This document shows positions 31,011-38,965 of a stretch of DNA of 41,048 bases, piece by piece. The DNA is taken from the NCBI GenBank assembly GCA_002412795.1, contig DHVS01000027.1, forward strand, positions 1 to 41,048, read 5' to 3'. The notes under the pieces were generated by a model that worked only from the letters and a program-made list of their open reading frames with translations, had not been told where the DNA came from and did not search any database. This stretch comes from a bacterium UBP2_UBA5202. Its GTDB lineage: Bacteria; Edwardsbacteria; AC1; EtOH8. Position 1 is the stretch's first letter, and each line of letters opens with the position of its first letter. A program made the position numbers and the translations under genes.

Positions 31011-32718
31011 CTTTCACTCCCAGCATCTCTTTCGCATGTTTAACTGTAGTCTCCGTAACCTTGCTCCCCCCCAGCATCCGGGCCAGCTCTTCCACCCGCT
31101 GCTTCTGGTCCAGTTGCTGCACATTGGTGATGGTCCGGCCCTTGTTCTCCTGCTTGCTGACCACGTAGTGGGAATCACCCAGGGCCGCGATCTGCGGCAG
31201 ATGGGTGATGCACAGCACCTGGCGCTTATTGCCGATCTCCTTCAACTTATGACCCACCGCCTCTGCCACCCGGCCGCCTATCCCGGCGTCGATCTCGTCG
31301 AACACCAGCACCGGCACGGCGTCGGCCTCGGCCAAAATGGTCTTGATGGCCAGCATCACCCGGGAGATCTCGCCGCCCGAAGCTATCTTGGCCAAAGGCT
31401 TGGGGTCTTCCCCGGGGTTGGGAGAGATCAGGAACCGCACCTGGTCAATGCCCCGCGATTCCGTTTTCTGCCTTTGTTTTTTGACTTCCACCAGCCCGTC
31501 TGTATCCGGCGTTTGAGCGACCTCGGTCTTGAACACGGCCTTCTCCATCCCCAGGTCCTTCAGCTGCCCGATCACTTCCTTGGAAAGCTTTTGGGCGGCC
31601 TCGGCCCGTTTGGAGGAGAGCTCCAGGGCGGATTTTTCCAATTTCTGCCTTTCGTTTTCCATTTCTGCCCTTAGCTTGGCAATTATCTCCTCTCCGTGCT
31701 CCACGCTGTCCAGCTCCAGCTTGATCCGCTGGGCGTGCTCCAGCACCGCTTCGATGGTTCCCTGCTTCTGTCCGTATTTTTTCTTAAGCGTTTTGATCAG
31801 GTCCAGCCGGTCGCGGATCACCTCCAGCCGCTCGGGATCGAACTGCAGTTTGTCCCGGTATTGGCGCAAAGACCGGGCGGTCTCTTCCAGCTGGGCCATC
31901 GAGCCTTGGACCGCGTCCCGGCTTTCGTTCTGGCGCTCGTCTATGGATGACAGGTCTGTGAACAGGTTCTCCAGGGTCCCCAGCCTTTCGATGATGGAAC
32001 CTTCTCCGTCGTACAAAAGCTCGTAGGCCTGGTTGGCATTGGCGAAAAGTTTTTCGGTGTTCTCTAAAATGAACTTTTCCTTCTCCAGCTCCTCCTCCTG
32101 CCCGGCCTGCAGGCCGGCGTCAGTGATCTCCTTCAGCTGGAACTGGTACAGGTCTATCTTTTCCCGGGTCAGCTGTTCCTTTTGGATCAGGTCGTCCATC
32201 TGTTTTTTGGTCCTGTGGTAATCCGAGAACAGCTGAGACACCTGCCCCCGCAATGTTTCCAGATGCCCGAAGGCGTCCAGGTAATCCAGGTGCCGCTCCT
32301 CGTAAAGCAGCGACTGGTGCTGGTGCTGGCCGTGCATGTCCAGCAGGACGTCGCCCAGGCGCTTCAGGCCGGCCAGGTTCACCGGGCTGTCGTTGACGAA
32401 GGCCCGGCTCTTGCCGGCGGCGTTCACCTCCCGGCGCAGTATCAGCGGGTCGATCCCGGCCTCGGCCTCCAATTCCTTGAGCAATTCAGCCGCCGGGCGG
32501 TAAGCCTTGACCTGGAACTCGGCCTCCACCACTGCCGCCTTGGCCCCGGTGCGGACGCTTTCGAGATCGGCCCGCTCGCCCAGGGCCAGCCCCAGGGCGC
32601 CTATTAAAATGGATTTTCCCGCGCCGGTCTCTCCGGTCAAAATGTTGAGGCCGGGGGCAAAGTCCACTTCCAGCGATTCTATCAGGGCGTAGTCTTTTAC
32701 GGTTAGTTTGGTGAGCAT
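31006..32718 (-). CDS. recN: DNA repair protein RecN
   Basis: 570 residues, close to the usual 550-570. SMC-like: Walker A GETGAGKS (29-36) after DFAPGLNILT, QHQHQSLLYEERHLDYLD and the long central coiled coil (about 155-370), then the signature IASGGEISRVMLAIK and Walker B VLVFDEIDAGIGG. The region TGETGAGKSILIGALGLALG is diagnostic of RecN. It acts in double-strand-break repair by holding DNA ends or sister chromatids in the cytoplasm. The stop lies in a repeat hairpin, so its native end may have been slightly altered. Confidence 0.96.
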   Translation of the reverse strand: MLTKLTVKDYALIESLEVDFAPGLNILTGETGAGKSILIGALGLALGERADLESVRTGAKAAVVEAEFQVKAYRPAAELLKELEAEAGIDPLILRREVNAAGKSRAFVNDSPVNLAGLKRLGDVLLDMHGQHQHQSLLYEERHLDYLDAFGHLETLRGQVSQLFSDYHRTKKQMDDLIQKEQLTREKIDLYQFQLKEITDAGLQAGQEEELEKEKFILENTEKLFANANQAYELLYDGEGSIIERLGTLENLFTDLSSIDERQNESRDAVQGSMAQLEETARSLRQYRDKLQFDPERLEVIRDRLDLIKTLKKKYGQKQGTIEAVLEHAQRIKLELDSVEHGEEIIAKLRAEMENERQKLEKSALELSSKRAEAAQKLSKEVIGQLKDLGMEKAVFKTEVAQTPDTDGLVEVKKQRQKTESRGIDQVRFLISPNPGEDPKPLAKIASGGEISRVMLAIKTILAEADAVPVLVFDEIDAGIGGRVAEAVGHKLKEIGNKRQVLCITHLPQIAALGDSHYVVSKQENKGRTITNVQQLDQKQRVEELARMLGGSKVTETTVKHAKEMLGVKD

Positions 32719-32773
32719 ACTGTCCTAAACAATTAACACCAAGATTTTGTCATAATATTTCATTAGGTAAATT

Positions 32774-32804
32774 ACCTTCGCGACCTTTGCGTCTTCGCGG
32801 TTTA
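32774..32804. repeat. CCGCGAAGACGCAAAGGTCGCGAAGG repeat
   Basis: The minus strand between the Ig/propeller lipoprotein and recN carries CTAAACCGCGAAGACGCAAA followed by GGTCGCGAAGGTAA, with repeated GCGAAG and GCAAAG units. It is another family of short interspersed repeat. The rest of the 90-bp gap shows nothing. Confidence 0.5.
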
Positions 32805-32808
32805 GTAA

Positions 32809-34704
32809 TCACGGGGTGACCGCTATACCCCAGGGCCCGGAGCCAACCGCCACGGTGCTTGACAGGGTATAGGTGTTGCCGCTGCGGGAGATGACCGATA
32901 TATTGCTGCTACCGGAATTAGAGACATAGAGCTTGGTCCCGTCCGGGCTGTAGCAAAGACCCTTGGGCCGGGTGCCCACCGTTACCGAGGCCACAGCCCC
33001 TCCCGTAGAGCTGTAGATCCTCACCGACTGCTCGTCGTAGCAGGCCAGGGCCAGGTGGGCCCCGTCCGGGGAGAATGCCAGCCCGAAGGGATGGTTGCTG
33101 AGGCCGGTCAGGTCGTTGAATACTTTGGAACCGTCGCTAAAACTTATGGCCGAGAGACCGGTGCCGGATGCCGCGTAAAGGGTGTCCCCGTTGCCTTTGA
33201 CCAATTCTTCTCCGTTGTTGGGCACGATGGTTGAATACTGCAGCACCAGGCTGGAAGTGTATATCTCAACTTTACCCCAGCACAGGACGGCAACTTTTCC
33301 GCCCTGATTGAAACAAACACCTTTGGGAATGGCGCCGGTCTTCACGGATCCGGTTTTTTGCATGGTGGCGGTGCTGATGATGTACAGGCTGTCATTCGTC
33401 GTGTCGGTCACGGCCAGCTGCAACCCGTTGGGCGAAAGGGCCAGGCCGTAACAGGTCTGGGGCAGGTTGACGGTTCCCGCATGGTTGTTGTGATTCTTCA
33501 GCTGGATGAACTCCACCCCGTTCCGGGTCAGTACATAGGCCAGGCTGTCGTCGCCCGAGATCCGGATCTGGCGGGGTGATGTGTACGGCCTTAAGTATCC
33601 TTCAAATTTCAGGTCCGGCTGCTGGTACGAGTATATCTCGTTGGCCGTATTGCACAGCACCAACAGGCCCCGTAACGTAGTGAAAGTGGCACTGTACGAG
33701 GAGACCAGAGTATTCCCGTTCACGTCCTGGGCCGTATTGTTCACGTTGATGCGGTACTGTTTTTTGAAGGAAAGGGTGTCGGCCAAGGACGTGGTCATCA
33801 GGGTGTCCCCTTGCCAGGCGAAACCCGAGAAAGCGACCGGGGGAATTAGTGATAATGAACCCTGGGCCGTGGTTTTGTCCATGGGCTCGGAGAACTTTAT
33901 CGTAATTGTGGTATTCACCGTGACATTGGTATCCCCCGCCGCCGGGGTTACCGAGACCACCCGGGGTTTGACCGTGTCAAGTTCCGTCCTAAAGGACCAG
34001 GTATACGGTGTTGCCAGCCGGTTCCAGCACAGGTCGCGCAGGGTGGTGTCTATGGTCACGTAATAGCGGGTGTTGTATTTCAGATCGGAGCCGGGGCCGA
34101 AGGTTATCGCCGCCGGCCCGACGGATATGGCGCAATTGCCCGCGATCTCGTTGCCCAAAGAGTCCCTCATTGTCATTGCCTTTGCCGACCACTCGGACAG
34201 CTGCTCCGAGGCGTTGGCCACCGCGTTGGTCCCGACCGATACGCCCTCCGATCCGGGCAGCGGCTGGTGGGCCGCTACCGTGGGGGCTATTGTATCCAGC
34301 GAATCGGAGGTTAGGTACCATTTGCTGAAGGCCGGCAAAAGCCCGTTGTCGGCCAGGTCCAGCGCGTTGCCGGTGACGGACACAAATACCGTGTCATTGG
34401 CGGCAAAGGCGGTGTCCGGAACAAAGGTCACGGTGTTTCCCAGCCAGTAAAAACTGCCCGTCACTCCGTTGGCCGAAAAGGCCCCCGGCACCGTGGACTG
34501 TTTCATGCCCTCGCTGAAGGTGATGGTGATGGTGTGCCGGCGGTCGAACCTTTGGACCGTGTCGCCGGGCGGATAGCTGATGGTCACATACGGCGGAGTG
34601 GTGTCGCCGCCGAACGGCACCGGCTCGATCCCGGTCTTTTTCCCGCAGCCGCTGAGGGCTGTTATGAGAATCAGCGTCGCGACGATATAGAATTGTTTTT
34701 TCAT
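32809..34704 (-). CDS. Lipoprotein with Big_5/Ig-like repeats and a YVTN-like beta-propeller
   Basis: 631 residues. Lipoprotein signal to ALSGC (Cys20). Residues 37-130, 140-245 and 250-355 are three Ig-like (Big_5/SbsA-type) domains, each with a phrase like ITITFSEGM or ITIKFSEPMD and a YxVTV/YRINV strand. Residues 360-631 form a beta-propeller of short blades with the YVTN-like phrases GLALSPNGLQLAVTDT, GLAFSPDGAHLALACYD, GLCYSPDGTKLYVSNSG. It is presumably exposed on the surface or in the periplasm and binds a polymer or another protein; no enzyme motif is visible. AAAAGGAG precedes the ATG. It appears to be a single-gene unit, flanked by repeats on both sides. Confidence 0.85.
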   Translation of the reverse strand: MKKQFYIVATLILITALSGCGKKTGIEPVPFGGDTTPPYVTISYPPGDTVQRFDRRHTITITFSEGMKQSTVPGAFSANGVTGSFYWLGNTVTFVPDTAFAANDTVFVSVTGNALDLADNGLLPAFSKWYLTSDSLDTIAPTVAAHQPLPGSEGVSVGTNAVANASEQLSEWSAKAMTMRDSLGNEIAGNCAISVGPAAITFGPGSDLKYNTRYYVTIDTTLRDLCWNRLATPYTWSFRTELDTVKPRVVSVTPAAGDTNVTVNTTITIKFSEPMDKTTAQGSLSLIPPVAFSGFAWQGDTLMTTSLADTLSFKKQYRINVNNTAQDVNGNTLVSSYSATFTTLRGLLVLCNTANEIYSYQQPDLKFEGYLRPYTSPRQIRISGDDSLAYVLTRNGVEFIQLKNHNNHAGTVNLPQTCYGLALSPNGLQLAVTDTTNDSLYIISTATMQKTGSVKTGAIPKGVCFNQGGKVAVLCWGKVEIYTSSLVLQYSTIVPNNGEELVKGNGDTLYAASGTGLSAISFSDGSKVFNDLTGLSNHPFGLAFSPDGAHLALACYDEQSVRIYSSTGGAVASVTVGTRPKGLCYSPDGTKLYVSNSGSSNISVISRSGNTYTLSSTVAVGSGPWGIAVTP

Positions 34705-34774
34705 TTTATGGGCTCCTTTTATTGTATGCTACGATAGCTTTGGGACAGAAGCGCATTACGTGCCGTAAAATAAT

Positions 34775-34809
34775 TTTATCCGCGTAAATCTGCGGGGATC
34801 AGCGTCCCA
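34775..34809. repeat. ATCCGCGTAAATCTGCGGGGATC repeat
   Basis: TTTATCCGCGTAAATCTGCG followed by GGGATCAGCGTCCCA lies between nadK and the lipoprotein gene. TGGGAC at 34741-34746 and GTCCCA at 34804-34809 form outer inverted ends. It is related in wording to the ATCTGCGTTCATCTGC copy at 29288. Confidence 0.5.
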
Positions 34810-34823
34810 TAAGATTCCCCTGG

Positions 34824-35666
34824 TTATTTCCCGTCCTCGCCCCGGGCCCCCCACTTGAGCTTGGTGCGGAGAATGTTGTAGAACGATGATTTCTGGGTCT
34901 TCACCAGCTTGGCCTTGATCTCCGCCTTCTCGAACACCACCTGCTGGCCGTCCTTGAAGGAAAAGCGCTGCTGCCCATCCACCACCATGATGGCCTCCTC
35001 CCGCTTGCCGTGGACAGTGACCTCCACCGTCTTGTCCATTGACACGATCATCGGCCGGATGGAAAGGGTGTGGGGGCAGATGGGCGTGATCACCATCACC
35101 TCCATGGTGGGCTCCACGATGGGCCCGCCGGCCGAAAGGGAATAGGCGGTGGAGCCGGTGGGGGTGGAGATCAGCATCCCGTCGGCATAGTAGCGACTGA
35201 GGAACTCGCCGCCCACTGAGACCGAAAGCTCCACCAGCCGGGTGGGCACCCGGATGTCAAAGTCGTTCAGGGCGAAGAACTCCTGGCCCTCGGTTTTACC
35301 CCTGATGATGGCTCTCTCTTCTATCTGGTACTGCCCCCGGGCCACCTGCTCCAGGCTCTGCCACATCTGGTCCTGCGAGGTCTCGGTGAGAAATCCCAGC
35401 GAGCCCAGGTTGATCCCCAGGATGGGCTTTTGTTGCTGGCCCATCAGGTGGACCGAGCGCAGGATGGTGCCGTCCCCGCCCAGGGCCAAAAGCAATTCGC
35501 AACTTTGGGCCACTTCACTATCCGCCGCGCACTGAAAGCCTTCCAGCTTGATGCCCTGCTCGATGACGGGGGAGATGCCGTGGTCCTTAAGCCAGGCCGA
35601 GAGCTCCCGGATCACGTTCTCGGCCCCGGGCCGCTGGCGGTTGTAGATGATTCCCCAGTTTTTCAT
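34824..35666 (-). CDS. nadK: NAD kinase
   Basis: 280 residues from an ATG at 35666 with AAGGAAAA nine bases upstream; an earlier in-frame ATG at 35702 lies in a repeat and adds a non-conserved leader. The ATP/NAD kinase motif is LLALGGDGTILRSVH (Gly63-Gly-Asp-Gly-Thr67), followed by GINLGSLGFLTE, ALNDFDIRVPTR (NE/D motif) and YADGMLISTPTGSTAYSLSAGGPIV. These cover the phosphate-binding and substrate sites of NadK. It makes NADP+ in the cytoplasm. The usual partner recN is one gene away, in the common order nadK-recN with the Ig lipoprotein between them. Confidence 0.95.
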   Translation of the reverse strand: MKNWGIIYNRQRPGAENVIRELSAWLKDHGISPVIEQGIKLEGFQCAADSEVAQSCELLLALGGDGTILRSVHLMGQQQKPILGINLGSLGFLTETSQDQMWQSLEQVARGQYQIEERAIIRGKTEGQEFFALNDFDIRVPTRLVELSVSVGGEFLSRYYADGMLISTPTGSTAYSLSAGGPIVEPTMEVMVITPICPHTLSIRPMIVSMDKTVEVTVHGKREEAIMVVDGQQRFSFKDGQQVVFEKAEIKAKLVKTQKSSFYNILRTKLKWGARGEDGK

Positions 35667-35684
35667 GTTGTTTTCCTTTTTAAA

Positions 35685-35706
35685 TAGCCACAAAAAGCAC
35701 AAGACA
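35685..35706. repeat. TAGCCACAAAAAGCACAAGACA repeat
   Basis: A short AC/A-rich repeat of the kind TAGCCACAAAAAGCACAA sits between the TOPRIM-like gene and nadK, just upstream of the nadK ribosome-binding site. It marks the downstream border of the AT-rich two-gene insertion. Confidence 0.45.
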
Positions 35707-35714
35707 TATATATG

Positions 35715-36323
35715 TTAGTCAATTGGCTTAAAAACATTTAAAGCCTCTATTGCCTTATTTAGACTTTTTGAGTTCTTTCTCGCTTCGTTTGAATCCCAAT
35801 GTTTATACACAAATTCGCTCAATACTCCATTATAATCAGGTCCTATTTTTGCGGTACTGTGTGGTTTGGGAACAATTGATTCCCTTATAATTCGGAACCT
35901 GGAACGCCTTGCTATACTTATTAATTGTTCTTTTGGTTTTACTATACCATCAACATCCGTTGGTATAAGTTTTGATGCTATACCCAAATGTTTTGCAAAA
36001 GCTTCTCTATGAGCTAATAACCACGCTTCAACTTCATGAACAGCTATTCTTAATATAATATTTTTATTGTTTGCCTTTGGTATCCATTCCTTAAACAAAC
36101 TTGGCGCACATTCATCTTGATCAAGATCTGTTATTATGATAAATGGCACTTTCCCCGAGGAATTATTTAATCTTTGTGTTAGATTTTTGAGGTATCCTTT
36201 CCCCCGCTTACCATAACAAGCCCCTATAGAATAATTGTTGGAAGATTGTTGTATAATTTTTTTCATGATTGCTTCGCTTAGTGCATCTTCCACTGCTAAA
36301 TATACCGTTATATTAGGTTTCAT
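35715..36323 (-). CDS. DUF4276-like/TOPRIM-type partner protein of the ATPase
   Basis: 202 residues. TOPRIM-like landmarks: Glu12 in YLAVEDALSEAI, the DxD pair in IIITDLDQDECAP (Asp66, Asp68), and AVHEVEAWLLAHREAFAKHLG (Glu97, Glu99), the last typical of DUF4276 proteins. A basic patch follows (RRSRFRIIRES). TOPRIM nucleases of the OLD and PARIS (DUF4435) types pair with ABC-like ATPases and cut nucleic acid once activated. The ATG lies 11 bp inside the end of the ATPase gene, with no ribosome-binding site of its own, so translation is coupled. AT-rich like its partner and unlike nadK or nrnA on either side. Nuclease action is inferred from the motifs. Confidence 0.75.
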   Translation of the reverse strand: MKPNITVYLAVEDALSEAIMKKIIQQSSNNYSIGACYGKRGKGYLKNLTQRLNNSSGKVPFIIITDLDQDECAPSLFKEWIPKANNKNIILRIAVHEVEAWLLAHREAFAKHLGIASKLIPTDVDGIVKPKEQLISIARRSRFRIIRESIVPKPHSTAKIGPDYNGVLSEFVYKHWDSNEARKNSKSLNKAIEALNVFKPID

Positions 36324-37476
36324 TTGTAAATTGAAATTGTAATTGTTCGATATTTTGTGGTTGTGTGTGTGGCTTTATAGCTTCTACCATACTTAACCCA
36401 GTTTCCAATAATTTCTTTATATCCGTAATAGATGATGCTACTTCAATTTTTGTCCCTTCTCCAATTGGCTTCAACAATAATATTTCTTCGCCACCTATAC
36501 TGCCCCCTGATAATAAGTCATCACTATGAGTACTAATAATTATTTGTCTCTTTTTTTGTTTTTGCATTCTGTGAAAGATGCCTGGAAGTTTATTAACAAT
36601 ACCACTATTTAAAGACATTTCAGGTTCTTCCAATAAAAGCAATGTGTCGCTTTCTAGAAGGGACCATAAAAGGCCTATCAAACGTAAAGTACCATCAGAA
36701 AATTGATCTTCTCTTTGTTTTGCACCTTTTGCACGCCAATTTTCATACCTAACTTCAAAATGAGGTACACCTGTGGAGTCCTTTATGTAATTAAGCTGTG
36801 AAAATTGCGGGACTGCAATTTTTAATGCTTCTTCAATTTTTTTAAGCCTAGCTTTTCTTGTGCGTTCTTGTGTATTAGCTACCTTTTCCATAAAGTTCCT
36901 GCCAAATGGATCACCTGGCAAAGCCGGTCCAGAAAAGGATTCCGGATGCCTCAGTAGTTGGGGAATTAAATGTAAATAAAACACCGAGTTGAAAAACTTA
37001 TTTATTTCCCTAAACTCCTGATTCGCATTGATCTGTTCTAAATGCGTCTCTGTTTTTCTTTCTTCATCTTTTTCGTCCTTTTCATCCGGTCGATTTAAAA
37101 TTAACTTATCTTTGTGCCATACTTTTTCATATGCAATATATGGCTTTCTCGCCCCACGAGGTTCTTGTTTAAGACTTATCGCATATATCCAGATTGATGG
37201 CTTTAAATGTGCTTCTGCTAAATGCACTTCAATTTCTATTTCAGATTCTTGTCTAGCCGCCAGACATCTTATTTTTGAAACTCCTCCCCTATCCTTAACT
37301 GCTTGTTGTAGCCCACCACCCTGTGGTTTTGCTATGTCCCGCAGAAATTTAAATACATCTAGAAAATTCGACTTGCCAGAGGCATTTGGTCCAACCATAA
37401 ACACTCTCTCGGTTAAGTCAATGTCTACTTTGCGAAAGTTACGCCAGTTTTTTAATTTAATGTGTGATATTATCAT
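36313..37476 (-). CDS. AAA_21/OLD-like ABC-type ATPase of a probable defence pair
   Basis: 387 residues. Walker A GPNASGKS (29-36) after LKNWRNFRKVDIDL, as in RecF/OLD-like ATPases. The middle insert (100-250) is charged and contains DEKDEKDEERK. The ABC signature region is DQFSDGTLRLIGLLW (257-271), Walker B LLLLEEPEMSLN (279-290), and the His switch STHSDD (315-320). Such AAA_21 proteins work in two-gene anti-phage systems (PARIS AriA, Septu PtuA-like, Gabija-like) with a nuclease partner. Here the partner is the overlapping DUF4276-like gene. AAGGAG eight bases before the ATG supports the start. The pair lies between nrnA and nadK and is strongly AT-rich, suggesting horizontal transfer. 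Confidence 0.85.
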   Translation of the reverse strand: MIISHIKLKNWRNFRKVDIDLTERVFMVGPNASGKSNFLDVFKFLRDIAKPQGGGLQQAVKDRGGVSKIRCLAARQESEIEIEVHLAEAHLKPSIWIYAISLKQEPRGARKPYIAYEKVWHKDKLILNRPDEKDEKDEERKTETHLEQINANQEFREINKFFNSVFYLHLIPQLLRHPESFSGPALPGDPFGRNFMEKVANTQERTRKARLKKIEEALKIAVPQFSQLNYIKDSTGVPHFEVRYENWRAKGAKQREDQFSDGTLRLIGLLWSLLESDTLLLLEEPEMSLNSGIVNKLPGIFHRMQKQKKRQIIISTHSDDLLSGGSIGGEEILLLKPIGEGTKIEVASSITDIKKLLETGLSMVEAIKPHTQPQNIEQLQFQFTNET

Positions 37477-37486
37477 TTTCTTCTCC

Positions 37487-38452
37487 TTAATTACTACTTA
37501 GTTCCGCTTCCGCCATCTGCACCACCTTCTGCACCGCGTCCTCCAGCGTGGTGTTCAGCCGGGCCCCGGCCGCCGAGATGTGCCCCCCGCCGCCGAACTT
37601 GCCGGCCAGCTGGTTGACGTCCACCCGGCCCTTGGCCCTGAAGGAGACCCGGATCACTCCGTCGCCCTGCTCCTTGAACAGTATGGCCACCTCGGCCCCC
37701 TTCACCGCCAGGGCGTATTTGACGAACTCCTCGCTTTCGGACAGGTCGAAATCGTATCTTTTGATCAGCTCCTGGGTAAGCGACATGTAGGCCAGCTTGC
37801 CCTTTGCCCCGGTCTTTAAACGGCTCAGCAGTTCTCCCAGTATCTTCAGCTGATTGATTGGCTGCTGGTAATAAAGCTGTTCGGCCACCTCGGCTATTTT
37901 AGCGCCATAGTCCGACAAAAGCCCGGCCGCCCTCAAAGTGTCGGCCGAGGTGCTGGCGTAGCGGAAGCCGCCGGTGTCGGACATCATCCCGGTCAAAATT
38001 ATCTGGGCCTGCTCCGGAGTGGGCTTCACCCGCAGTTTCTGGGCCAGGCGCAGGATCAGCTCGCAGGTGGACGAGGCTTCCGGGTCCACGTAATGGAAAT
38101 GCCCGTAAAGGGTGTTGGAGACGTGGTGGTCTATGTTGACCAGCTCCATGGTGGCCGGGGTGATGATGTCCGACACTTTTCCTATCCGGTCGATGTTCCC
38201 GCAGTCCAGCACCACCACGCAGCTGGCATTCTGGGGAACCATCTGGTTGCCGATTGACTCCCAGCCCGGCAGAAAACGGTAGCGCCCCGGCACCGGGTCC
38301 TGGTCCACTATGGCCACCTGCTTGTTGAGCGAGCGGAGAATGGAGGCCAGGGCCAGCTGGGATGCGATGTTGTCCCCGTCCGGGTTGTAGTGGCTAGTTA
38401 AAAGAAAGCGGCGGTGCCTAACCAGCGCCTCGGTTACATCATTGATCGGCAT
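37487..38452 (-). CDS. nrnA: Bifunctional oligoribonuclease/PAP phosphatase NrnA (DHH-DHHA1)
   Basis: 321 residues. DHH domain: SHYNPDGDNIASQLAL (His21, Asp25, Asp27; Asn replaces the more common residue before PDGD), VVLDCGNIDRIG (Asp83), VNIDHHVSN (Asp108-His-His110), and ILTGMMSDTGGFRYAST. The DHHA1 domain ends with the RNA-binding glycine loop FGGGGHISAAGARL. NrnA degrades nanoRNAs and pAp in the cytoplasm. It overlaps rbfA by 14 bp, a common pairing (rbfA-nrnA-truB), but truB is not downstream; the defence pair stands there instead. Confidence 0.94.
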   Translation of the reverse strand: MPINDVTEALVRHRRFLLTSHYNPDGDNIASQLALASILRSLNKQVAIVDQDPVPGRYRFLPGWESIGNQMVPQNASCVVVLDCGNIDRIGKVSDIITPATMELVNIDHHVSNTLYGHFHYVDPEASSTCELILRLAQKLRVKPTPEQAQIILTGMMSDTGGFRYASTSADTLRAAGLLSDYGAKIAEVAEQLYYQQPINQLKILGELLSRLKTGAKGKLAYMSLTQELIKRYDFDLSESEEFVKYALAVKGAEVAILFKEQGDGVIRVSFRAKGRVDVNQLAGKFGGGGHISAAGARLNTTLEDAVQKVVQMAEAELSSN

Positions 38453-38804
38453 CGGGCTTCTTTTCTTTGGCTATCTGGTTCAGCAGATGGTCTATCTTGT
38501 CGCCCTGGGCTATGGACTCGTCTATCCTAAAATCGAAATCCGGGCAGTTGCGCAGCTGCAGGCGCTGTCCCAGCTCCCGCCGGATGTAGCCCTTGGCGCT
38601 CTTCAGCCCCTTCAGGGTCTCCTTCTGCTTGGCCGGGTCGCCGTAGATGCTGATGAACACCTTGGCATAGCGCAGGTCGTCGGCCAGCTCCACGTCGGTG
38701 ACCGTGACGAAGCCCAGCCGGGGGTCTTTCAGCTGGCTGGCAATGATCCCGGAAAGCTCCCGTTTCATCTGCTGGCCAACCTGGCTTGATCGTTTGAATG
38801 GCAT
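38439..38804 (-). CDS. rbfA: Ribosome-binding factor A
   Basis: 121 residues. The KH-like RbfA fold is seen from RSSQVGQQMKRELSGIIASQ, LKDPRLGFVTVTDVELADDL, RYAKVFISIYGD and the final IDESIAQGDKIDHLLNQI. It binds the 30S subunit during 16S rRNA 5' end maturation. In most genomes it follows infB; here the upstream side is a divergent promoter region, so it is first in its operon. AAAGGAG before the ATG and a promoter at 38832-38859 support this. Confidence 0.95.
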   Translation of the reverse strand: MPFKRSSQVGQQMKRELSGIIASQLKDPRLGFVTVTDVELADDLRYAKVFISIYGDPAKQKETLKGLKSAKGYIRRELGQRLQLRNCPDFDFRIDESIAQGDKIDHLLNQIAKEKKPDADQ

Positions 38805-38831
38805 GTTTGCTCCTTTATTTCCTAACCTCTT

Positions 38832-38859
38832 ATTTTACCACTTTTTAGGGGTAATTCAA
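38832..38859 (-). promoter_or_regulatory. Promoter of rbfA-nrnA
   Basis: TTGAAT (38854-38859) and TAAAAT (38832-38837), read on the minus strand, are 16 bp apart and lie about 30 bp before the rbfA ATG at 38804. Confidence 0.55.
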
Positions 38860-38895
38860 GCAAAAAATGAGCCCCAAAATACCGGCCGCCAAACA

Positions 38896-38924
38896 TTGAC
38901 ATTTTCAGGATATCCGTGTATATT
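38896..38924 (+). promoter_or_regulatory. Promoter of the DUF4126 gene
   Basis: TTGACA (38896-38901), 17 bp, TATATT (38919-38924): a near-consensus sigma70-type promoter. The ATG is at 38966, and GGAGGG lies 12 bp before it. It diverges from the rbfA promoter. Confidence 0.75.
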
Positions 38925-38965
38925 AAGATATTGAGAAAAACTAAAATGGAGGGCGGGTATTTGCA

